Positions 49,159-57,548 of a DNA stretch of 64,000 nt are shown here, piece after piece. The DNA comes from Acinetobacter suaedae (GTDB lineage Bacteria > Pseudomonadota > Gammaproteobacteria > Pseudomonadales > Moraxellaceae): assembly GCF_008630915.1 (NCBI RefSeq), contig NZ_CP043909.1, positions 2,356,001-2,420,000 of the forward strand. The letters are read 5' to 3'. A program made the translations under genes and the position numbers. Position 1 is the stretch's first letter, and every line of letters starts with the position of its first letter. A model generated the notes under the pieces. It did no database searches. It was given only the letters and a program-made list of their open reading frames with translations, and had not been told where the DNA came from.

Positions 49159-50493
49159 TTATGTTCTCGCTTTTCTATTAACCTGTTCGTCTAATCGACT
49201 AGCTGCAAACAACGCTCCATTTAAAACACACCACCGTAAAGGCTCTGGTAATGTTCGTGGTGTCTTATTCGCCATCAAGAAAGTAAGCATAGATTCTTCG
49301 TAACCAAGTATTTTTTTAGCGATGAAATTACCAATCATTCCTTGAGTCCCCAACCCATGTCCAGCACATCCAGCAGCATAATAAATATTTTTATGCCTAC
49401 CCATCGTACCAACGACAGGTAAGGCATCATTGGCATAACTAATATATCCGCTCCAACAGCTTTTAATCGAGATATCCTTTAACATAGGAAAACGATCCTG
49501 TATTGCTATTTTTAAAGCTCGATATTGTCCAAAATCAGGTTCATTGGGTGTCTTAGAACCATAGACATAATGTAATTTTTTTGTTGTACAAACCAGTGTA
49601 TTTCGTGCAGTTAATCTATGACTCTCCATGATATGGTGTGCTGTGGTAATACCCTCTCTATTATACCAACCCAATGCATTTAATTGCGTGGGTGATAGTG
49701 GCATTGTCTCAATTGCTGAAACACGTAATGGTACTGTCCTATCTTGCAACAACCCGAGTTGAGGCATATAAGCATTATTAGCCAATATTAGATTTGCCGC
49801 ACTTACACTCCCATTTGGGCTTTTAACTTTTACAGTACCATCAACTTCGTGAAATGAAACCATAGGTGTATTTTCATAAAGCTCTACACCAGCTTGAATT
49901 GCTGCACGTCTCAAACCTTGAATATATTTTCCAGGATTCAGAGTTCCTCCTCTAGAGATATAGCTACCAAAGAGAAAGGCTGGGGGTATACCTCGGGCAC
50001 GCATTTCATTGTGATCTAAAAACTCTGTTTCACAGCCTAACTCAGCACCGAGTTTCATATCATTTCGAATTGATTTTTCCTGAGATTCATGTATTGCAGC
50101 TCTTATGAGACCTGATTGAATATAGTCACAATCAATTGTATATTCTTTAAAAATGTTTTCTGCAAAATCAACGCCTTTTTCATAAAAATCAACAACGTTC
50201 TTTGCACCTTCTGTTCCTGTTTTTTTCAAAAAAAGATCATACTTGAGTCCTAGTGCCCCCCCTAAATAACCTGCATTTCGCCCACTGGCACCAAAACCAG
50301 AAAATTCCTTTTCTAAGACAACGACTTTTAACCCACTTTTAACAAGTTCTAAAGAAGCACATAAACCAGCTAACCCTCCCCCAATGATGACAACATCGGC
50401 ATTAATATCTTTATTAAGAGCGGATTGCAAAGGCTTAGGTTCTTCTTCCCATCCCCCTATTGACGTATATTTTTGTTTTAACTCAATCATCAT
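49159..50493 (-). CDS. Second DAO-family FAD oxidoreductase
   Basis: This 444-aa glutamylputrescine-oxidase-like flavoenzyme has VVIIGGGLAGLCASLELV (FAD motif about 38-43), EFSGFGASGRNAGYLGGALG, GGTLNPGKYIQGLRRAAIQAG and the C-terminal YYAAGCAGHGLGTQGMIGNF. It is a distant paralogue of the oxidase at 38767-40137, sharing the GASGR segment and a C-terminal helical extension of about 30 residues past the flavin domain. An amine or amino acid is the likely substrate. Start ATG 50493 (or 50490) follows GGAAG. It diverges from the dioxygenase operon. Confidence 0.87.
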   Translation of the reverse strand: MMIELKQKYTSIGGWEEEPKPLQSALNKDINADVVIIGGGLAGLCASLELVKSGLKVVVLEKEFSGFGASGRNAGYLGGALGLKYDLFLKKTGTEGAKNVVDFYEKGVDFAENIFKEYTIDCDYIQSGLIRAAIHESQEKSIRNDMKLGAELGCETEFLDHNEMRARGIPPAFLFGSYISRGGTLNPGKYIQGLRRAAIQAGVELYENTPMVSFHEVDGTVKVKSPNGSVSAANLILANNAYMPQLGLLQDRTVPLRVSAIETMPLSPTQLNALGWYNREGITTAHHIMESHRLTARNTLVCTTKKLHYVYGSKTPNEPDFGQYRALKIAIQDRFPMLKDISIKSCWSGYISYANDALPVVGTMGRHKNIYYAAGCAGHGLGTQGMIGNFIAKKILGYEESMLTFLMANKTPRTLPEPLRWCVLNGALFAASRLDEQVNRKART

Positions 50494-51173
50494 TTTTAAC
50501 TTCCACTACTCTAGATTTCCATTTTAAATTCCTGTTATCACAAACACACAGGAGCGTATTCTTTCAATTAATAATGAAGAAAAATCAAGTACAATATATC
50601 CTTGATCGCACATCATTTGTTTTAATTTCAGAAATATAGCTTTAAATACCTACAAAAAACCTCTTTTCATTCTTAGAATAATTTATTTATTTTTATAAAC
50701 GAAATGAATTATATAAATAGTTAATCATAAACAATACTTATTAAGAGAATAAAAGTACCATTCCGTTTACTCTCTTCATATCTTAGCGATGTTCCTAGAT
50801 TGCAAAAATTAATTTTACGATTTCCTTTTTAAATAAGTTGTGATGCTCCTCCTGAATTTGCACAACGTAACAAAGACTCCGCACCCAATAAATATAAAAT
50901 ATATTTATCAATCACTTAATTAAAAAAAACCTAAAAACAACAATATTAAGGGACAATTCATTTCATGCATAATTGATCATTTATTTAATTCATTTTATTC
51001 ATTAAAAAAAAACCGTTAACCTCAATGAAAAGTAGGATACGAGGAGTTGTTGCAATTTACAAATAAGGATTATGGGGAAATGAAGCGGTTCTAAACCAAT
51101 TTTACACTCATCTATATTCGTAATAGTAACAACTTACTGAATTATCATTCTGGTACTAAAAAAGGAAAGTTTT
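50494..51173. other. 680-bp AT-rich divergent intergenic region
   Basis: No gene is seen. It must hold promoters for the FAD oxidase (-) and the dioxygenase operon (+). The only clear structure is an inverted repeat AAGAGAATAAA (50743-50753) with TTTACTCTCTT (50766-50776), one mismatch. No copy of the 31-bp TetR operator is present. Confidence 0.5.
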
Positions 51174-52016
51174 ATGGAAATTAAACCAACAGCTGAACAA
51201 ATTGAAGCATTTCGTAATGACGGCGCATTTCTTTTTAAGAACTGTTTAACAAAAGAACAGTTAGAAGCCTGTTATGAAGCTTTTAAATGGAATGTAGCAA
51301 ATCCAGGTCCATTTAATTTTCGTGCTTTAGAAGGGACAAAGTTACAAACCCATATCGATAATGCTAACCCAAAGGCTAAAGAAAAATTGGATCAGCTTAT
51401 GCTAACTCTACCTTTTGGCAAGATTTTTCAAGAACTATGGGGTTCTGAACATGTCTGGTATTACGCTGAAGAAGTATTTGCTAAAGAAGGTGGTAAAAGT
51501 GGTCGCGGACCATGGCATCAAGATACCTCTGTTATGCCTTTGACAGGAAAGCATTGGGGCAATGCATGGATTTCTTTCCAATCTGTTCCAAAGAAAAACT
51601 CTCTAGAGATTATTCGTGGATCACGAAATGGCATCCAATACGATGGAGCAAGTTTTAGTAATGCAGATGATCCAACTGACCCAGTTTATGATGACGGAAC
51701 TTTACCTCGATTACCGCACATTGATAAAGACTTAGAAAAAGATCCTAACTCATGGGATGTAATGTCTTGGGCAGTTGAACCTGGCGATGTTCTTTTTCTG
51801 CATCCTCACTCACTCCATGGAGGAGCTGGCGTAGATGAAGATTTCCCGACTCGCCATACTCTAGTATTCCGTTTTTTTGGTGATGACGCGACTTTCCGTT
51901 GTTTACCTGAGTCAAGTGAACGTTATGCACGTAATGGTGCCCTTTTTAAAGAAGAAATGGCAAAGCTAAATGATGGCGATCCATTTAGATCACCAATCTT
52001 CCAACAACTTGTATAA
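51174..52016 (+). CDS. Phytanoyl-CoA dioxygenase-family Fe(II)/2-oxoglutarate oxygenase
   Basis: This 280-aa oxygenase has the facial triad visible as His115 and Asp117 in GPWHQDTSVMP and the distal His (probably 215) in FLHPHSLHGGAG; Arg227 in TRHTLVFRF should bind 2-oxoglutarate. GDVLFLHPHSLHGG is the typical PhyH block. Substrates of this family range from acyl-CoAs to small amines and phosphonates; none can be chosen here. RBS AAAGGAAAG. It is the first of a plus-strand series with RidA-like, MFS, porin and DapB-like genes. Confidence 0.88.
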   Translation: MEIKPTAEQIEAFRNDGAFLFKNCLTKEQLEACYEAFKWNVANPGPFNFRALEGTKLQTHIDNANPKAKEKLDQLMLTLPFGKIFQELWGSEHVWYYAEEVFAKEGGKSGRGPWHQDTSVMPLTGKHWGNAWISFQSVPKKNSLEIIRGSRNGIQYDGASFSNADDPTDPVYDDGTLPRLPHIDKDLEKDPNSWDVMSWAVEPGDVLFLHPHSLHGGAGVDEDFPTRHTLVFRFFGDDATFRCLPESSERYARNGALFKEEMAKLNDGDPFRSPIFQQLV

Positions 52017-52039
52017 CCATATTAAAAAGGATTTATATC

Positions 52040-52447
52040 TTGAAAAAACAATTAATTAACCCCGGCCTGCGCAAAGAGCGTTACTACAATGAATTGCACT
52101 TTTCCTCGGCAGTCCGTGTTGGAGACATGATTTGGGTCTCTGGTTGTGTCGGTGCTCATATTGAAACTGGTGTGATTGGTAAAACCATGACAGAGCAAGC
52201 CAAACAAGCCTTTGAGAATGTCAAAGAAGTACTTGAAGCGGCTGGTGCATCAATGTCAGATATTGTTGAGATTATGACGTTTCATACTGATCAACGAGGA
52301 GAAATAGCAGAATTCATTGTGGTAAAAGATCAATATTTACCTAATAACTTTCCTGCTTGGACAGGTGTAGGTGTATCTCAACTCGCTCGACCTGAGTTCA
52401 AAATCGAGATTCGTGTTGTTGCCGTCATAGGATGCGGTTCGGACTAA
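52040..52447 (+). CDS. RidA-family protein lacking the catalytic arginine
   Basis: This 135-aa YjgF/YER057c/UK114 protein starts with TTG and has AAAAAGGA at good spacing. The fold signatures are WVSGCVGAHIETGVIG, QAKQAFENVKEVLEAAGASM and LARPEFKIEIRVVAVIG. Canonical RidA has Arg in FPAR and Glu in IEIE. Here the segment is FPAWTG (Trp107) and IEIR, so both active-site residues are changed. It is therefore unlikely to be a standard 2-aminoacrylate/imine deaminase and belongs with the Arg-less Rid subgroups, of which functions are unknown. It follows the dioxygenase gene by 23 bp. Confidence 0.88.
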   Translation: MKKQLINPGLRKERYYNELHFSSAVRVGDMIWVSGCVGAHIETGVIGKTMTEQAKQAFENVKEVLEAAGASMSDIVEIMTFHTDQRGEIAEFIVVKDQYLPNNFPAWTGVGVSQLARPEFKIEIRVVAVIGCGSD

Positions 52448-52494
52448 CTCTCTCACAAGCTTTTTATAAGTAAGGAAACAATAAACACTTAGAC

Positions 52495-52530
52495 GCAGTT
52501 TTTTTGCATAATTTTAAGTAAAAAAACTGC
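52495..52530. terminator. Inverted repeat between the RidA-like and MFS genes
   Basis: GCAGTTTTTTT (52495-52505) pairs perfectly with AAAAAAACTGC (52520-52530) around 14 bases. The T run is in the stem, so termination strength is uncertain. Confidence 0.5.
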
Positions 52531-52590
52531 TATTTCTAAGATTTACACAGCCACTCATAAAACAATAAATTAACAGGGAGTTAAGTCTAT

Positions 52591-53985
52591 ATGAGTAGTT
52601 CTGACAATTATATTGGTTCAAGATTATCGGCTGAGTTACTCGCACGTTTAGATCGACTGCCCGTAATGCGTATACATTACTTCTGGGCTACTTTACTAGC
52701 AGTCAATCTAATGCTTGAGTATTACGATAATGCAATTTTTGCTTATGCAGCACCAGTGATTAAAGCTCATACAAATTATTCCACAGAGCAAATTGGATTC
52801 ATTGCTAGTATGTTCTTTGTAGGCATGATTATTGGGGCACTTATTGGTGGGCGCTTATCAGATAAATTTGGTCGACGATCTGTTATTTTCTGGGCAACTA
52901 TTCTTTATTCAATTGGTTCACTCATTACCGCTTTATCACAAAGCTATGACATGATGTTATTTTCCAGAGTAATTACTGGTATTGGTGTACAAGCAGCAAC
53001 TTCAGTTTTACTCGTATACATTGCTGAAATGTTCCCAAGTCATACACGCGGACGGTTTCTATCCATCGTAACTTTTGGTTTTGTTATTTCAGGTGTTGCT
53101 GCTGCTGCTCTAGCGTTATTTTATTTGCCAAATAGTGGAAGTAATGCTTGGCGTCATCTCTTCTATGTAGGTAGTTCTGGCTTATTAATTGCACCCTTAA
53201 TCCGTTTTTGTTTACCTGAATCTATACGGTGGTATATTTCCAAAAACAAACACAAACAAGCAGAAGACCTCATTGTAAAGCTTGAACAAAAGGCAATTTT
53301 AAATAACAAAAAATTAAAAACACCTGAAGTCATTACAGTTGAAGAGACTAAAGAAGCATGTTTTTCAGATTTATTAAAAAATAAAGCCGTATTATTTACG
53401 ATTGCGATTGTTGGTCTAGGCTATTTTGGCTCAACTTTAGCATATTATTTATTTGGTAATTGGGGAATCTATTCTTTAGTTTATGGTTTGCAATACTCCG
53501 AAGAGAAGGCTTATTCTATTTTCTTCATGTGGAATGTCATTTATTGCGTAACCCCTTTCATTGCGATGGTGGTATTAGATCGCTTTGAACGAAAATCTAT
53601 GATTTTAGCAATGTCAGCATTAGCTGCATTTCCTCTCATAGCTTTAGGAATCTCCAATACAAGTTGGATATTAATTGCTGCAGGCGGACTTGCTTCAATT
53701 CTTACAGGAATGGTCATTAACGCTTACTATACCTACATCCCAGAAACCATACCGACGAAGCTACGCGCATTGGGAAGTGGCATTATTATTTCTTTAGGTC
53801 GATTTGGAGGTGCTGTCTCAGGTGTTCTCGGTGCATGGCTCTTTACGACAGCGGGAATGCAAGGTGTTATGTTTACAGCCGCGGCAATCTATATCGTATT
53901 TGCCCTACCCGTTATCTTCTTTGGACCTTTAACTACTAATCGCTCTCTTGAATCAGTAAATCAGACCGATATTAGCGGAAAATAA
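52591..53985 (+). CDS. MFS transporter
   Basis: This 464-aa major facilitator has 12 predicted helices. Helix 1 contains LEYYDNAIFAYAAPVI, and loop 2-3 is GGRLSDKFGRRSVIFW (motif A). Loop 4 is SRVITGIGVQAATSVLLVY and loop 6 is LPESIRWYISKNKHKQAEDLI. The YIPETIPTKLRALGSGIIIS segment resembles metabolite:H+ and sugar-porter-like families. It probably imports the substrate of this cluster. RBS GGGAG. The substrate cannot be inferred. Confidence 0.88.
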   Translation: MSSSDNYIGSRLSAELLARLDRLPVMRIHYFWATLLAVNLMLEYYDNAIFAYAAPVIKAHTNYSTEQIGFIASMFFVGMIIGALIGGRLSDKFGRRSVIFWATILYSIGSLITALSQSYDMMLFSRVITGIGVQAATSVLLVYIAEMFPSHTRGRFLSIVTFGFVISGVAAAALALFYLPNSGSNAWRHLFYVGSSGLLIAPLIRFCLPESIRWYISKNKHKQAEDLIVKLEQKAILNNKKLKTPEVITVEETKEACFSDLLKNKAVLFTIAIVGLGYFGSTLAYYLFGNWGIYSLVYGLQYSEEKAYSIFFMWNVIYCVTPFIAMVVLDRFERKSMILAMSALAAFPLIALGISNTSWILIAAGGLASILTGMVINAYYTYIPETIPTKLRALGSGIIISLGRFGGAVSGVLGAWLFTTAGMQGVMFTAAAIYIVFALPVIFFGPLTTNRSLESVNQTDISGK

Positions 53986-54010
53986 ACAACTTCAAAAATA
54001 TGAACAAAAC

Positions 54011-54034
54011 GCTTGCATTCTCTAGAATGCGAGC
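54011..54034 (+). other. Hairpin after the MFS gene
   Basis: GCTTGCATTC (54011-54020), loop TCTA, GAATGCGAGC (54025-54034) with one G-U pair. No T tract. Confidence 0.5.
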
Positions 54035-54076
54035 AGGATTAATTCGTTCAATCAAATGATATTTAAGGATAAAATC

Positions 54077-54796
54077 ATGTTAAAAAAAGCACTACCATTT
54101 ATTTTTTTAAGCTGTATTACACACTCGACTTTAGTGCAAGCAGTAGAGATTAATGAAGATTTAAACCTCAATTTTACAGCAACAGCGATGTCTGAATATC
54201 GCCGTTCAGGTTTTGATCTCAGTGACGGTAAACCTGTCGTACAAGGTCTTGTAACCCTTGCCCACAAATCAGGTTGGGATATTTCAGCACAAGTTTCCAA
54301 TTATGATGTCAATGTTGTACCAGCAAAATACGAGATAGCTTATACCGTGGGTTATTTTCACCCATTTTCTGAAAAAGTCTATGTTTATTCATCAATAGGT
54401 CAAACCCTATTACCGAATTGGGCAGATGGTAATGTAACTGAATGGTTTATTAGTGCAAACGCATATGGTGCTTTCTTCAATTATTATTATGATTGGGGAA
54501 AACATTCAAACGCTCAATATCGTTACATTGGTTATAAACATAACTTTCCAAAGAATGTCTGGCTCGATATGCGTTATGGATATAACGACTTAGGCATGAA
54601 ATTAGTTAACGAAGACGGAAAAATTCGTCACAACTATAGCACCCGTAAAATTGAATTAGGTAAGAAATATAAAGGCGTTGATTTTACCTTAACGTATGTG
54701 GATACCGACCTCACCCACTCAGAATGCACTCAAATCATGGCGTTTGGAGATAAATGTTCTGCAACGGCAGTCTTTGGGATCAAGAAAACATTTTAA
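54077..54796 (+). CDS. TorF/Gcw_chp-type putative porin
   Basis: This 239-aa protein has a signal peptide ending near THSTLVQA-VEI. It carries the family opening LNFTATAMSEYRRSGFDLSDGKPVVQGLVTLAHKSGWDI in pieces: the YR-SG, SDGKP and QG elements are typical of TIGR02001 (TorF) proteins. A small beta barrel follows, ending in AVFGIKKTF. It should be an outer-membrane channel that works with the adjacent MFS. ATG 54077 with AAGGA is chosen over ATG 54056. Confidence 0.83.
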   Translation: MLKKALPFIFLSCITHSTLVQAVEINEDLNLNFTATAMSEYRRSGFDLSDGKPVVQGLVTLAHKSGWDISAQVSNYDVNVVPAKYEIAYTVGYFHPFSEKVYVYSSIGQTLLPNWADGNVTEWFISANAYGAFFNYYYDWGKHSNAQYRYIGYKHNFPKNVWLDMRYGYNDLGMKLVNEDGKIRHNYSTRKIELGKKYKGVDFTLTYVDTDLTHSECTQIMAFGDKCSATAVFGIKKTF

Positions 54797-54804
54797 TTCA
54801 TAAA

Positions 54805-54841
54805 AAAGGAAACCAACTCTTAAGTGGGGTTGGTTTCCTTT
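54805..54841 (+). terminator. Terminator after the porin gene
   Basis: AAAGGAAACCAAC (54805-54817) pairs perfectly with GTTGGTTTCCTTT (54829-54841). Confidence 0.8.
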
Positions 54842-54899
54842 CATCGAAATAAAAGTCTAAATTTTATTTTCTTAAAAACCGAAATAATAAGGAGCTACT

Positions 54900-55874
54900 A
54901 TGGCATTAGCTAAACGTGTAGGAATTTATGGTACAGGCAAAGCCGCCTCTGAAGTACTTAAAGCTTTAAAGCATAGCCCACACCTACTCACCAGTGCTAT
55001 CGTATTTTTCCCTGAACATAATGGACAGGATATTGGTACGCTGACTGGCAATGAACCCACAGGCATTGTAGCGACGACTGATCTTGAAAGTACAATTCGT
55101 TCAGGAACATTTGATGTTTTGATATATACAGGATTATCCGGTGAAATTTTATATCAAGCGATGTCAATTTGTGCCGATGCTGGTGTTGATTTTGTTCATG
55201 CATGTTTTGCACATCCAAAATTACGTTTAAATCCTGAACTGTATAGTCAACTTCAACAGCGAACATCTGAAACAGGTTCACGCATTGTCGGAACTGGCAT
55301 GTTACCTGGTTTTTGGCTAGACGTCGTCCCTGCCTTATTTGCAAGTGCTCTCCCTGCTCCTGTTTCAATCGTTGGGGAGTCTTATGCAGATATAACCACT
55401 TGGGGGTATGGAGTATTAGCTCATGAAATTGGTGTAGGTAAACCACCAGAACAAGGCATGGCTGGACCTGTTGGAGCAATATTACAAGAATCAGCCTTAA
55501 TGATCGCAGAAACTTTAGGTTTAGAGACTGTGCCTGAACGTAATGGTGGTTTCGTCATATCTGATATTGTAACAGACGTGATTGGTATCCCTGTCAAAAT
55601 TGGCGATCGTATTGGTTTTGATGAAGCTGCAATTGTTCAACATGAAGGTAAAGAACGAATTAAGTTAGTATGGAAAGGTCTTCCAGCAAATTATCATGGA
55701 TTCACGTCATCCTTAACCATTACTATTACTGGAGGAGACGGTTCAAAGATCAAGCTAGATACCGTTCGTCCAAGTGATCCTTATCCAGGAACGGCGGCTC
55801 GTTTGGTACAAGCCGTCCATGGTATTCAATCTCTGCCAGGTGGATTGCATACGCCTGTAAAAATGTCTATTTAA
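54900..55874 (+). CDS. DapB-like NAD(P) reductase
   Basis: This 324-aa protein has an N-terminal Rossmann motif (KRVGIYGTGKAASEVLKAL) and a C-terminal domain of the dihydrodipicolinate-reductase/2,4-diaminopentanoate-dehydrogenase type (RIVGTGMLPGFWLDVVPALFA, SDPYPGTAARLVQAVHGI). It is longer than true DapB (about 270 aa) and unlikely to serve lysine synthesis. Reduction of an imine or keto acid, or amine deamination, is more plausible beside the oxidases. RBS AAGGAG. Confidence 0.82.
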   Translation: MALAKRVGIYGTGKAASEVLKALKHSPHLLTSAIVFFPEHNGQDIGTLTGNEPTGIVATTDLESTIRSGTFDVLIYTGLSGEILYQAMSICADAGVDFVHACFAHPKLRLNPELYSQLQQRTSETGSRIVGTGMLPGFWLDVVPALFASALPAPVSIVGESYADITTWGYGVLAHEIGVGKPPEQGMAGPVGAILQESALMIAETLGLETVPERNGGFVISDIVTDVIGIPVKIGDRIGFDEAAIVQHEGKERIKLVWKGLPANYHGFTSSLTITITGGDGSKIKLDTVRPSDPYPGTAARLVQAVHGIQSLPGGLHTPVKMSI

Positions 55875-55890
55875 AATTAAAATATTTTCT

Positions 55891-55921
55891 AAAAAAGCAG
55901 TCAAGATTCGACTGCTTTTTT
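55891..55921 (+). terminator. Terminator after the DapB-like gene
   Basis: AAAAAAGCAGTC (55891-55902), loop AAGATTC, GACTGC then TTTTTT (55910-55921). Confidence 0.8.
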
Positions 55922-56009
55922 ATTCTTTCGAGTTAATCTCGTTAGCCATTTAAATAAAAAATCTATTAAATCAAGTTAAGATAAGCTATTGAAATATTAT
56001 GCATAAAAA

Positions 56010-56048
56010 TACTGTTTGTATCATTAGTAAATACTGATACAAACAGTA
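56010..56048 (-). terminator. Terminator after the thiolase gene
   Basis: TACTGTTTGTATCA (56010-56023) pairs perfectly with TGATACAAACAGTA (56035-56048): 14 bp, followed on the minus strand by TTTTT. Confidence 0.85.
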
Positions 56049-56057
56049 CATTGGGCA

Positions 56058-57242
56058 TCATGCAACTTCAAATAACCCCGCAGCTCCCATTCCTCCACCA
56101 ATACACATTGATACGACCACATACTTCACACCACGTCGTTTCCCTTCAAGTAAGGCATGCCCAACTAAACGAGATCCAGTCATCCCATAAGGGTGCCCAA
56201 TTGAAATACTTCCACCATTAACATTATATTTATTAGGATCAATCCCTAGGTGATCACGACAATACAAAGCTTGGCAAGCAAACGCTTCATTTAGCTCCCA
56301 AAGTCCAATATCGTCTACTGATAATCCATGTTGTTTAAGCAATTTAGGAATTGCATAAATAGGACCAATCCCCATTTCCTCGGGTGCATTGCCAACTACT
56401 GTCATACCGCGATATATACCTAGCGGTTCGATTCCGAGTTGCTCTACTAATTTGCCGTTCATTACCACACAAGCACTTGCACCATCTGATAATTGACTCG
56501 CATTTCCAGCAGTGATAACACCACCTTCAACAACAGGCGCTAAATTAGTTAAGGATTCCAATGTAGTCGTGGGACGGTTTCCTTCATCCTGACCCAAGGT
56601 TATTTTTTTTAGTGATGACGTCCCTGATAATTTATCCATTACCATCATCTGTGTTGTAATGGGTACAATCTCATTATCAAATAGCCCCGCGGCCTGAGCT
56701 CGTGCAGTACGAAGTTGCGACTCTAAGGCATATTGATCTTGAACTTCTCTCGAGATTCCATATTTACGTGAAACAAACTCTGCTGTTTCCAACATAGGCA
56801 TGTAAGCTGTTGGTTGATTCGCTAATACATTTGGGTCCATCTCAGCCTTAACCCATTCCATATAACGATTTTGCACAGCAGAAATATTTTCCTGTCCACC
56901 TGCAATCACCGTCTGCATGCCATCATACATGATCTGTTTGGCAGCAGTCGCTATTGCCATTAAACCAGATGCGCATTGACGGTCAATTGTTTGAGCGCCA
57001 ATAACTGCTGGTAGGCCCGCAGCAAATAAGCCATTTCGCGCAATATTATTACCAGCAGTACCAGCATTTAAAACAGAACCAATCACAGCATCTTCAATGC
57101 GATCTGGTTCAATTCCTGCTCGCTCTACGGCATGCTTAATTGCATGTCCTAACATAGTAGGAGAATGTGTATTATTGAATGCACCGCGATATGCTTTTCC
57201 AATAGGCGTACGAGCTGTTGAAACAATTACTGCATCAATCAT
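56058..57242 (-). CDS. Acetyl-CoA acyltransferase (thiolase)
   Basis: This 394-aa thiolase cleaves 3-oxoacyl-CoA. The nucleophilic Cys90 is in IDRQCASGLMAI, the His in NGGSISIGHPYGMTGSR and the second Cys in VVSMCIGGGMGAAGLFE. It begins DAVIVSTARTPIGKAYRGAF. It is the last gene of the minus-strand acyl-CoA set and is separated from the next gene by about 306 bp, so it may have its own promoter. Confidence 0.94.
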   Translation of the reverse strand: MIDAVIVSTARTPIGKAYRGAFNNTHSPTMLGHAIKHAVERAGIEPDRIEDAVIGSVLNAGTAGNNIARNGLFAAGLPAVIGAQTIDRQCASGLMAIATAAKQIMYDGMQTVIAGGQENISAVQNRYMEWVKAEMDPNVLANQPTAYMPMLETAEFVSRKYGISREVQDQYALESQLRTARAQAAGLFDNEIVPITTQMMVMDKLSGTSSLKKITLGQDEGNRPTTTLESLTNLAPVVEGGVITAGNASQLSDGASACVVMNGKLVEQLGIEPLGIYRGMTVVGNAPEEMGIGPIYAIPKLLKQHGLSVDDIGLWELNEAFACQALYCRDHLGIDPNKYNVNGGSISIGHPYGMTGSRLVGHALLEGKRRGVKYVVVSMCIGGGMGAAGLFEVA

Positions 57243-57548
57243 GGATCTTCCTTGTAAAAAATTAGATGAATAAAAAATATTGCAATGAAATTAGGTTTTG
57301 TAGATATTTGGCTACACACAAGTAATCGTTAAGTTTACATAGCTCTTTTATAAATTTTAGGCAAACGAATGTATTACCTCGTTTTATAACGAGACTTATA
57401 AACTTTTAAAGCACTACTCTTTTAAAAATAAAAATATTTTATTGTATAGACTGTGACTTCATTATCTAGAATGGGCTAGCAATGACGCCATGTCTTATCC
57501 ACAAAAAATATATCTCTTTTATGTGCATAACCAAAATATCAACATCCC
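57243..57548. other. 306-bp intergenic region
   Basis: AT-rich, no gene seen. A small hairpin CTCGTT-TTAT-AACGAG lies at 57378-57393. It probably contains the thiolase promoter. Confidence 0.4.

Noticed and set aside
50494..51173. Possible small RNA or hidden gene in the 680-bp AT-rich gap
   Set aside because: No ribosome site with a credible frame and no promoter-terminator pair was found; only one imperfect inverted repeat.
54997..55479. 160-codon open frame on the minus strand
   Set aside because: It lies wholly inside the DapB-like gene, has a His/Leu/Gln-rich composition typical of a shadow frame, and no ribosome site.
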